Source of the DNA: Megamerina dolium
Taxonomy: Eukaryota; Arthropoda; Insecta; Diptera; Megamerinidae
NCBI GenBank assembly: GCA_963854835.1
Contig: OY978527.1
Location: 28,785,529-28,849,528, forward strand
Length of the DNA stretch: 64,000 nt
Direction: 5' to 3'
Every line of letters starts with the position of its first letter. Position 1 is the first letter of the stretch. Under the pieces are notes generated by a model, which was not told the DNA's origin, ran no database searches, and saw only the letters and a list, made by a program, of their open reading frames with translations. Positions 54,582-64,000 of this stretch are shown here, piece by piece. The position numbers and the translations under genes are program-made.

Positions 54582-57500
54582 TGCATAATGTCAAACGTTA
54601 CGAAAACATGCAAACGCGAACGATAAATCAAAAGAGAATTAAAAATCAATGAAATGATTGTTGTGTCGAGAAATGAACACAGCAAAAGTAATGAACATTT
54701 AACTTCAAACTTATCTTTGCTGACGAAACAATCCTGCATTGCATCAAATAATATGGCGTCGCTTGAGCAGAGCAGAAATATATGTACTAAAGAGGTGTGT
54801 CTGGTTTTCGAATTGTTCTCTTTACCCTCAAAATATGTCCAATATTTTCAAAGCATATCTAAAGAGAATGATAATCAGTGAGAGTAAAATATTATGCAAA
54901 TAGGATACTCCATTCGTTTCTTGTACAAGAAATATTCCATATATTTGTTTCGATATTATCTGTTTTACTTTTTTCACTTCAAATAAACAAATATTTGAGA
55001 GTATTACGAGTATTTGATAGTGCTACGAGTATGATTTAGTTATAGTAAGTTTAATTTAATTAAGTTACGACGTATGTTGTACGTTATCACAGAAGACAGA
55101 AACTAAGGTTGCCCCCATCTTTTACCGCTAATCGGTTCTCAATGAATTTGACAGATTGTGACGTAATAGTAGTTCCAAGAGTTGGATTACTCATTCATTA
55201 TTCCGCATTGTTTACATTTTCTTTTCCATTTGTTTGCCATTTTGTTATTTTTTCTCGCAGCTAAACTACTAAGACGTCACACAACTAGAAAAATCCTCTC
55301 CGATGTGCGCAATCTTCTTTTCTATTCTATTCTTGGTACGTTATAATTGGTGTTACTTTACATGACAGACACTGACGATTTGTATTACTGCGTCTTGCCG
55401 CGTCATGTTGTCTTATCTATTGTATTTTTTGCTTATATGATATTGTATGTATTGTAATGTAACGTAAAAAAACAGAATACACATATATGATACTTTACTT
55501 CCATTTGCAAATTTTGAGATTCTCCTCATTCTATGAAAACAAAGCATTCATTCCATTTCACTCTATTTCTATTTTATTCATTCTAATTCATATTTGCTTA
55601 GACAGAGTGAAAGAGAGATTCTATTCTAATATCAGTGTTTTGAAGATGTACACAAATATATCCTGCAGCTCTTTATTATGTACGTTGATATACATTGCAG
55701 CATAAGTTTGAATTTGTAAAATAGCATCGCAGCAAATAACAGAGTGCAAAAGCAGAAAAATATCCTCAACAAAACATTGATCATGTAATATCCTCACATG
55801 AATTTTGGGAAACGCGCATGGTCACCGTAATTATAACACAATAATAGTTTAACCTAAACAAGACCGCAATACGATAACTTTATAGTACAAAAAAAAACAG
55901 AGTTGGGTTCCCTGCTCTTATGGAACATGTGGAGAAAATAGAAGGTGGTGTTATTTCAAAAGCAGTTTTTTCGTTTTTCGTTCTCATTTTATTCGTGAAT
56001 TTTATTTTAATTCCTGATATGCCCATATTGCATTGTCAATGTTTGTAGTCAAAATTATGAAATTATCGTTCTGTTCAGAAATAATCACTGAACAAAATAG
56101 GGGAAGATGTTTTACTGGTGAAACAAATTTGAATTACTTTAAGTAAGGTGCTGCTGCGTGGTCAGAGCAGAAAAGTATATCACTTTCCTTAAGCTTACTA
56201 AAACTTAGCAACAAAGATTGAAATGAAGTATCAGTAATACTTAAATCTGTCAAATTTTCTTTATATGCACACACAATAATACACACAAACCAAATGTACA
56301 TATGTGGCTGTCTTAATATTATTGTTGTGATACCACCTTGAATAAAAATGCCTTGTGTGTGACAGTGGCACAACAAGTTTTTATTTCATTTTATATTTAA
56401 TTTGTAACTCGAGTGCTGTAGACGTGTCGGCGTACAATCTTTATGCGGTTTAGAAACGGGATATGTGGAAACGTTCGTACATAGTAAATTCTATTACAAA
56501 TAAAGATCGTATATTGTGTTTCATTTATGTGAAGTAACTGTACGTATACTAAAGTAGTTATTTCAGAAAACTAACAGGTACTATAAAATAAATAAATGAG
56601 AAGAAGTCGTGACCAAAACAAACAGATGAAACAAATTATCTACATACCGCCAATACGCGTGTGAATTTTTCAATATTAATTGTGTATGTATGCTGTATTT
56701 ATATACACACATTCCAATGAGATAAAGCAATTGAAATACGGGGAGAATTCATTATAACTTCATTGAAATGAGCTCTTTTTCTAATTTGAATTTTAAATGA
56801 ATGTGGATTATCTGAATTGCGGAACTCGGTCAAGATCTAGAATTTATAATTGCGTAAATACATACATACACATTTACAATATGTTATACACATTCTTACA
56901 AATAACGATAGTCGAAAGAGAAATCCTCTGTGAAATATGTTCAGCTCATCTGTAAAACTCAAAATATGCAAATAATATTGCTCGCCACAAGTAAAACACC
57001 TGTCCCTCCTTGATGATGTCAAGGGGAAAAAAAGGCTCATAATAGAGAGTATTTTTTAAAATTGGGCATAAGTAGAATAACACACCTTGAGGAAAAAAAA
57101 AACTAATTGGTCAGTATAACGCTAATTTTTGTGAAGATAATGATCTATTTCGGCGGAAACTCCTACAAAAGGCGTGGCTGAAGGACAAAGCTCAAATTTG
57201 AAATCGAAATTACACAATAGGCTCTCAATTTTTTTATAATATGAGTGTCAAATGATAGGTATTAATCCATGTTTTTTCAAAAATGACCGCCTAGAATTTT
57301 AGAGCTAATGTGGAGCACTATAGATCCGTAATTTTTGTTCATTTTAAAATGCTTTAGCTGTAAAAATACGTCGGTATATCGTATACGAGAACTAAGACGA
57401 ATGTTGTATGGAATCTCGCCAAATATTTACTATGTATATGTATGTATGGACGCAATAATTGTGATTTTAGGCATTGCAACGTATTATTATGCTTCAGACC

Positions 57501-58843
57501 TGTCGACATTGTTTTTTTTTGGTTGTTGCAACTAATTTAATTGAGATATTTATTTAAATAAATTTAAATAAAATAAACTACTTTCATGCACAATTATCTT
57601 ATACGTTGGAGAAGTCGGATTTTGTCGACTACATTGGCCACATCATTAATCGTAGCGTTGCAACAGCAACACATAAAGCATATAGCAAACAATAATATAA
57701 TAAGGTCAGTTGAAAAAAGGAAGAAACTTCACACCAATTTATTGTAGAAAATAACATGGTAGCGCAGTAAAGCTGAGCTCCGTACCAGATTTTTCAGGCG
57801 TTGTGGCTTTATATAATTATGCAATTGTATGGAAGCTCCACAACCAAAGCCTGAAAAACCTAAAATATGCAAAATTTTGAACTTGTTTCAGGCTTTTCAG
57901 ACGTCGTCTTACAGTTAACTCATTCGAGCATTAGTTATGGTGCATATGATTATGGTAATGGTGTAATCAGAATGAAATGTAATGGTCAAATTTCAGACAA
58001 TAAAACAGAAGGGAACATTTTTATTATATGAAAATGGTAATATATCATTTTTATCGAGCTAGCATTTTTTAAACGATATCTCATTTGTCCTCATTTCTAA
58101 GGATATTGTTTATAATGAAAATGTTTACATATATAAAATGCGAAATGTCACAACTTCGAAGAAATGTTAAGTTTGTTGTGGAGTAGCTCGCCTGAAAACC
58201 TTGGCATGGAGTTGAAGCTTCAGCGCAGTCTGCAATTAGATCAATATTATAATGGTTTCACGGGGCAGATTACCATTCCATACATTGTTTATGTAACTAT
58301 TGTGAATATCGGTAAATTTCTATTATGTGAAGCTTAAAAATTTCAAATTTGCTCCTTACATTTTGGCAGAAATGGATTAGGAACCAATTTCCAATATTGA
58401 CATCGCGCTATGCTGTGCGGCAATCGCCTCAGTTTAATCGAATATATTGTATTTAACCTACAAAATTATATTTATAAATATGTACCTATGCATATAATGA
58501 TTCAAAATGCGATAAGTTAAACTACATAGGTTCATTTTAATTGTGCATTTGAATTCTAAACATTTTTTCGTAAGCTAAAGCAAACCTTAAAACTAATGGG
58601 TATATATAATTAAAAATGTATGTAAAAATGCATGTATTCACACATAAATATGTAGATTTAATTACTACTAAATTTAATGGCAATAGTAATGAATCGAACA
58701 ATCTAATTTCTGCTATCGTATGATGAATTATGTAGCCAACTGCACGTTTCTATTCAATTTGATACAGATCTTTCAACGACAAGGTCAATCATACTATTGG
58801 TGGTAATATACAACAACAGCATCTCAAAGTCTCATTGCCTCAG
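54582..58843. other. AT-rich stretch, no gene assigned
   Basis: More than 4 kb without a supportable gene. An imperfect hairpin lies at about 57790-57870 (tttttcaggcgttgtggc against ccacaaccaaagcctgaaaa). Frames are short and unlike any family. Confidence 0.4.
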
Positions 58844-58958
58844 TCGACGAACAGTTGCAACAAGTGGTCTCACCACAGCTACTTCACTATGGGGTCAGTC
58901 AATTGCAAGCAGTATGTTACAACAAAAGCATCAACAAATAATAGAAATCAATCAGACG
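58844..58958 (+). CDS. Possible internal exon, unidentified
   Basis: A 115-bp block with balanced composition is bounded by an acceptor-like tcattgcctcag (to 58843) and a donor gtacgt (58959). One frame is open as RRTVATSGLTTATSLWGQSI followed by ASSMLQQKHQQIIEINQT. The Gln/Ser/Thr-rich text could belong to a host gene exon, but a second frame is also open for most of the length. No partner exon is recognised. Low confidence. Confidence 0.25.
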
Positions 58959-58964
58959 GTACGT

Positions 58965-59198
58965 TTTTATGTGTTTACACTTACATATATGTTTTTTGTT
59001 AATTATTAAATTTATAAAATCAATGTAACCACTTTACTGGGCGATTAGTTGTGGCTTTGGCGTCAATTATAGTATGCTTTTTAATCTAATCTTATCTATT
59101 CATTTTTCAAATACAACTTCACCTTCACTTGCAACAGTATAAGAAAACGCGAAATTATTGCATAATTAAAATAGAATAAACAAAATAATTGACAATAT
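58965..59198. other. AT-rich stretch, no feature
   Basis: Nothing recognised before the SINE fragment. Confidence 0.4.
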
Positions 59199-59330
59199 AG
59201 TGATGTCGCAAGAGTTCGGAACCGGCTAAAATAAGTCCCTTCGAATACTGTCCTAAATTGAAGACACACAACAGTAATGTAAAGAGAAGCTCGACAAAGA
59301 ACCCTTCGGGCTTATAAGTGGCACATATTT
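59199..59330 (+). repeat. SINE 3' fragment
   Basis: The 3' third of the tRNA-SINE: agtgatgtcgcaagagttcg, ggaaccggctaaaataag, gagaagctcg and gtggcacatatttatttatt. The tRNA head is missing. A further scrap (gcattagaagggaac) follows near 59370. Confidence 0.85.
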
Positions 59331-60636
59331 ATTTATTTTTTATTATTATAACTGACAATATATACTGCATTAGAAGGGAACTATTAACATTAGTCGATTC
59401 CAAAAGGCAAAACTTGCTCTCTACTTTTCTTTTAATCGTTTGAAGCACTTCAGGCTAGGTTAACTTGAGCTATTCATTGCGTTTGTCTAGTGAATTTTCT
59501 GCGTAACATCCTTATACGGTGAACATTATTGAAAATTAAGATCATTTTAAGTTTAGAATCTACTTATTTAATATATTCCCCATGTAAAAATCTGTCAAAA
59601 ATATCACACTAAATTTAATACGACCTTTTGCTCTTGAGTTAACCGTTTTGGTAAATTTCTTTGGATACTCCTCAAAAAGGGCTAAAATAACACATGAAGG
59701 TGGGAGATAAAGGGTTAAAATATGCTATGAATTCGTTAATTTTTTTATCTACAAAACACAAAACACTTATGTTGACGTCATTTCAAGAGTCTATTGTACA
59801 TATTAGTATCAAATGTGTATATTTTATGAAATACTCATTCCTTCAATGCAATTATCATTATAATGTAATTCTACGGTTGTGTATTTTATAAATTGAGTTA
59901 AAAATATAAAAAATGAAATGATTCATTTTTTAATAATTAAAGGATTACAATAACTTTTCAACCGAATTGCAAAATATCGTGTTAGGAGAACATAATTATT
60001 GAAGAAAACGACACTGTGAAACCACCACTTGTATAGCTTGTCAAGAGCGCATACTATAGAGATATTTATTATGATATTCTATATTATAGGTTATTATATG
60101 CTATACCTTTATGTTGAATGGAAATTTCTGAATGGAAAATTCAGTCTGTTATTGAATTTTCAATTGTGCAATTGCTAGCGGGTAGAAAATATAGTTTTTT
60201 TCTTATTCAAATCATTTACCCGTAGTTACAAAACAAAATAAGTAAGTAAGAAATCAAAAGTAAATGTTAAGGGGGAAAAAACCAAAATTCCAAAAAGCAT
60301 TAAAGTAAACAATAAACGGTAAGACCTAACACCAGACAGTACAATGAGGCATATGAGCAATTACACATTGTTTTTTTTTTTTTTGGAAAGCCAAACGAAA
60401 TCAAGGTTATCCGGTTTTGAACAATAGCCACTGACTGCAACAACAAAATTAAAATACATACTACAACTAATTAAAAAAACGCAAGCGTAATAAAAAAAAA
60501 TTACAAAGCACCAGAAAGCATGCAATTACTACTATATCGTATCGTTTCGGCTTACCGTAGGTTTGTACGGTTAGAGAAGAAGAACTGTGCAAATTCACTT
60601 GTATGTACAAATGTACTATAAATTATTTCTAAATAA
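59331..60636. other. AT-rich stretch, no gene seen
   Basis: No coding signal recognised. Confidence 0.4.
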
Positions 60637-60780
60637 ATGTTTTCGACGACCATTATTGGCAACTCAAAAAATGAACAATTTGGGGAGTGCGAAGTACTCG
60701 AAAACGAGCAGATAGAAAAGTCTGAAAAGTCGGTGGCAGAAAGCTTTTTGAACTCTTTACACACTGCTCAAGCAGCATAA
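60637..60780 (+). CDS. Short coding-like ORF, unidentified
   Basis: ATG to TAA, 47 codons: MFSTTIIGNSKNEQFGECEV continuing with an acidic/polar stretch (LENEQIEKSEKSVAESFLNS) and ending LHTAQAA. The composition is protein-like and unlike the AT-driven frames around it. Downstream in other frames HHLQQMLMGQQRSYREHISA and ILNLSNNQRHQLPCVKNF (about 60825-60940) also read as protein, which suggests a decayed gene or transposon protein 500 bp from MITE copy 3. The SFLNSL segment faintly recalls a BESS motif. Function unknown. Confidence 0.3.
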   Translation: MFSTTIIGNSKNEQFGECEVLENEQIEKSEKSVAESFLNSLHTAQAA

Positions 60781-61346
60781 ACTGAATGGATTCAGTAAAT
60801 TCGGGGATTGAGGGAAGGGAATACATCATCTCCAACAAATGTTGATGGGACAGCAACGGTCATATAGGGAACATATTTCTGCTATTTTGAACTTGTCAAA
60901 TAATCAACGTCATCAGCTCCCATGCGTAAAAAACTTCTATATAGGGAGAGACTTTCTGAGCGCAGCTCTTTTAGAAGATTAGTGCAACATCCCTCCACAT
61001 TTTGTCGCATACCCATTGAAGTCTATTTTTGTCTCTTGAAAAGTTTTGCTGTGATATCCACCAACGCAAAGAATCAAACAAATTTTCTTCTTATCCGCCT
61101 TTCCAACCAAACAAATGGTCAAACCACATTTTTGATATTTTCCCTCCCTCAACAAAGTGATGCGACAAATAACGTGACCAGTGTGAACGGATAACAAATA
61201 AATTACAATTAAACAAGAAATTACAAATATTTGCGTGTAGTGTGAATGCAAAAACAAACTTGTGTTAATAATAGCGACATTTGGCAAGACAGAGAGAGAG
61301 AGAGAAACGTCTTCGTACAAAATATATGTATAGTCTGGCCTTAGCT

Positions 61347-61889
61347 TAATGCTGCAACTAGCCACCGACGTAGCGTACGTACGTACCGCCCGTACGTAAG
61401 AACATACAAAATTGCATTGATTTTTTCCGCTACGTCGTGTCAGCTGACAGGACCTATCTTATGGGAATGTCGTGTTAACGAAAACTCACCACTGTATGAC
61501 GGTGACGTAGACGTTGCTCGTAGCGGAGAGAATCAACAGCAATTTGATTTTTTACGTAAAAACGTGTCAGCTGATCGCTCTATATGTTTACAGGGTTACC
61601 AGCTTGGACTTTTATAAATAAATAAAAAATTAACTAAAAAACTTTAATTTTTTTTTTAATTAATCAAAACTATCATCGTGTTTAGTTATTTATTAAAATA
61701 TACTTCACGTAAACGTAGAACGTGTCAGCTGACGACCTATCTTATGGGAACGTCGTGTTAACGAAAACTAACCACCGTATGACGGTGACGTAGACGTTGC
61801 TCGTAGCGGAGAGAATCAATGCAATTTTGTATGTTCTTACGTACGGCAAGTACGTACGTACGCTACGTCGGTGGCTAGTTGCAGCATAA
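61347..61889. mobile_element. TWA-duplicating MITE, copy 3 (foldback form)
   Basis: The element spans 61350-61886, flanked by TAA on both sides. It has the same ends as copies 1 and 2 (tgctgcaactagccaccgac). In this copy the two terminal segments are inverted copies of each other for about 80 bp (through acgtaagaacatacaaaatt), whereas in copies 1 and 2 the ends differ beyond about 22 bp. The gtcagctgac / gtgttaacgaaaact block also occurs twice. This is a rearranged derivative. Confidence 0.9.
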
Positions 61890-62147
61890 GTCTTTGCACA
61901 ATGAAATGTGAAACAATGCTGAATGAAAAGGCGGTACGTTTTGTCACATTAACTGTCACAAAGTCAGAATTTGTGCCTATTGAAAAAATGTAATTTAAAA
62001 CTTCTGCAACTAGTCATGTTGTATTTGACGTTTATAGACAATTAGCTATAGATTTGTTGTGGGGAGTTAAGCGACGATGTATGGTATATCCCTAATTGGT
62101 TACTAGTTGTAAATAAAAAGCGAAGATGCCACAGTGTAGTTTGCTAT
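61890..62147. other. AT-rich stretch, no feature
   Basis: Nothing recognised between the MITE and the SINE scrap. Confidence 0.4.
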
Positions 62148-62260
62148 TTGTTGTGCGTGTTAAATTTTGGATAGTATTAGAAGCGACCTGCTTATATTAG
62201 GCTGTTGCGAACGTCGAAACCCTTGTGACATCACTTTTTCCTAGCTTAGTCACTGAGCTC
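62148..62260 (-). repeat. SINE body fragment
   Basis: A diverged 113-bp piece of the tRNA-SINE body (gttgtgcgtgttaaatttt, gtgacatcactttttc) in inverse orientation, without head or tail. Confidence 0.75.
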
Positions 62261-64000
62261 ATCTCTGATTTCAATAGTGATAGTGATGACAAAATTGCAT
62301 TATCATATACCGGATGTCTCAAATACAACGGTTATTATTTATGCTATTTACTATTTATTGAAATACGGGAAAAACATTGTACTTGACGGAAAAACGAAAG
62401 TATCATATGTATGTAAATATTATGCGGGATATCAACCAGTATAAACCAGTATTTTATGAAAAACATTATTTGATTCTTTCACTAAGGTTGTTTATTATGT
62501 ACATATTTATATTAGTAAGTATGAGTCAGTATGTAAACGTGTTTTTTAAGAGTCGACAAACCAACAATAAAAAAAATCTTTTTGTTTATTTATACATGCA
62601 CTTAGTCGAAAAAGTTGATTCATTTAGTCGAGTCAGTTAGAACGCTTGTCGCTGTCATCTGTGTTCAGGATAATTAACAAATAATTGTAAGTATTAAATA
62701 TGAGTAATAAACAGTGAATTTAGCCAAGTAATGGCACTGGATAGATAGTGAGCAATGAGGTTCACAAATCCATTATACTTACATAAATAGAGTTATGTGC
62801 ACGTGCGCAATAATTTTGACCACATGTAACTACATACAAAGGCAAATACAATTATGCAGTATATAATTTGAGAATTTTTTTTTAAGCTTACATTGAGTTA
62901 TTACGAACGCTGTAATCCTATAAAAGGACCGAGACAGATTGACCCGAAATGTCTCTAGTCTCTTCGGTCCATTGCACAAAGAAGCTTACGAAATGTATCA
63001 TCACGACACCAATGTATGCCGATTGGTTAATTGGATTTTTTCAATCAATTATCCTTATAAAATTCGGTATATAAGTCGCCATCAATATTGTTTTTGATAT
63101 TATTTGAGTCATAACTTTTCTTCGTCAAATGTGACATTATGGACCAATATACATTCGAATGTCGTAATCTTTTTTATGATAATTATATTAAAACTTATGT
63201 GAACACTTTTAAGATTGCTATGCTATCTTCCAAAGCCCTGACTTTTAACGGGAAATTACATTGAACAGAATTTAACAGAAAAATAAATACGAAAATATGT
63301 ACGGTCTTATTTCGCGTGAGTTCACGTACACGTCCAATACTTGTAAAATGGAAAGTGAAGTACAGAAATAAATTATTGAATATTGCTGAATTACAATTAC
63401 AAATATTTGAAAGGAAATATATGTAAATTACAAATTTAAACAATTATCAACAGTAACCTAATAGTATTTTACGAATAAAATAAAAATAAAAATTAAAGTA
63501 CAAAATTTGATTGAATGAATTCAGTAAATATAAAAATTTATCTTTCAGTAAAATATACTGAAAGATAAACGAATACAAAAGCATAACAATACAATTTGAA
63601 TGCAATTATTTTCAAGAGATTGTGTTCATTTGAGTTTAAGAAATTACCAAATTAGTCTAAATATCATAAATATACATTTTTTTTTTTAATTAATAAGTTA
63701 TTTAGAAAACGAAATCGAATCCACATTATTCAATAAATGCATTCAAAAATAGTTATTCATAGCTTTAATTTACGTGAATGATATACAAATTGATTCATCC
63801 TTTTACAGCTCTCGTATTCATAGAAATTTTGTACCTCGTAAATGGTAGACTATGATCAATAAACCAGATTCTTGGTGTTCTGGAATATACATTCTGTCAA
63901 ATAAGTACCCGGAAATCGGAAATTCTCATTTTTAATTTTCCCTCTGAGAATATTTCAAAAAAAAAATTTTCCCAGGTTGGCACAACTGTCAGCCACTATT
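62261..64000. other. AT-rich stretch, no gene seen
   Basis: No gene or repeat boundary supported to the window end. Frames at 62377-62640 and 63195-63443 are composition-driven. Confidence 0.4.

Noticed and set aside
57790..57870. Imperfect hairpin (caggcgttgtgg against ccacaaccaaagcctg)
   Set aside because: Short and imperfect, with no conserved context; a hairpin of this size is expected by chance or from a decayed MITE.

Overview
The window is AT-rich eukaryotic DNA from a higher fly, probably a tephritid-type fruit fly (inference). The host genes are insect genes with short GT-AG introns. Nearly everything else is transposon debris of kinds typical of Diptera: mariner, Tc1, jockey, gypsy, tRNA-SINE, mini-me-like repeats and MITEs.

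Two host genes can be supported, both on the minus strand. (1) 22484-22605 is the first coding exon of fizzy-related (fzr/Cdh1, an activator of the anaphase-promoting complex). No later fzr exon is visible to its left, so the first coding intron appears to run more than 22.4 kb, off the window edge. (2) 35133-37904 is a complete eight-exon gene for a predicted 773-residue protein with three MADF domains, one N-terminal and eight C-terminal C2H2 zinc fingers. It looks like a DNA-binding regulator, and all seven introns are phase 0.

Layout. 1-22.4 kb (fzr intron): a degenerate Tc1/mariner-superfamily copy (3.5-4.2 kb), a mauritiana-type mariner deletion derivative (5.0-5.6), a cecropia-type mariner (7.2-8.4), degenerate direct repeats (8.9-9.7), a mariner 5' stub (10.4), a LINE nested in another LINE (12.1-14.8), an irritans-type mariner carrying a LINE insertion (15.9-17.4), a MITE (18.3-18.8), SINEs and two LINE 3' ends (20.7-22.0). 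22.6-35 kb: SINE fragments, a foldback MITE, and several mariner stubs and deletion derivatives. 35.1-37.9 kb: the MADF/zinc-finger gene. 39.7-40.1 kb: a complete SINE with a 14-bp target duplication. 41.05-53.53 kb: one jockey-type LINE, marked by a 10-bp target duplication at its ends. It has been opened by a gypsy/errantivirus-like element, whose leader holds a MITE, which itself holds a Tc1 element (a four-deep nest), plus a mini-me-like repeat. 54.0-64 kb: two further copies of the same MITE, SINE fragments, and long AT-rich stretches with no gene I can recognise.

The mobile elements do not work together as a system. Their nesting gives a relative age order, and target duplications support several of the nests. 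I found no CRISPR array, operon or obviously new molecular system. The most interesting items are the fzr exon with its very large TE-filled intron, the all-phase-0 micro-exon architecture of the MADF/zinc-finger gene, and the dated nest at 41-53.5 kb.
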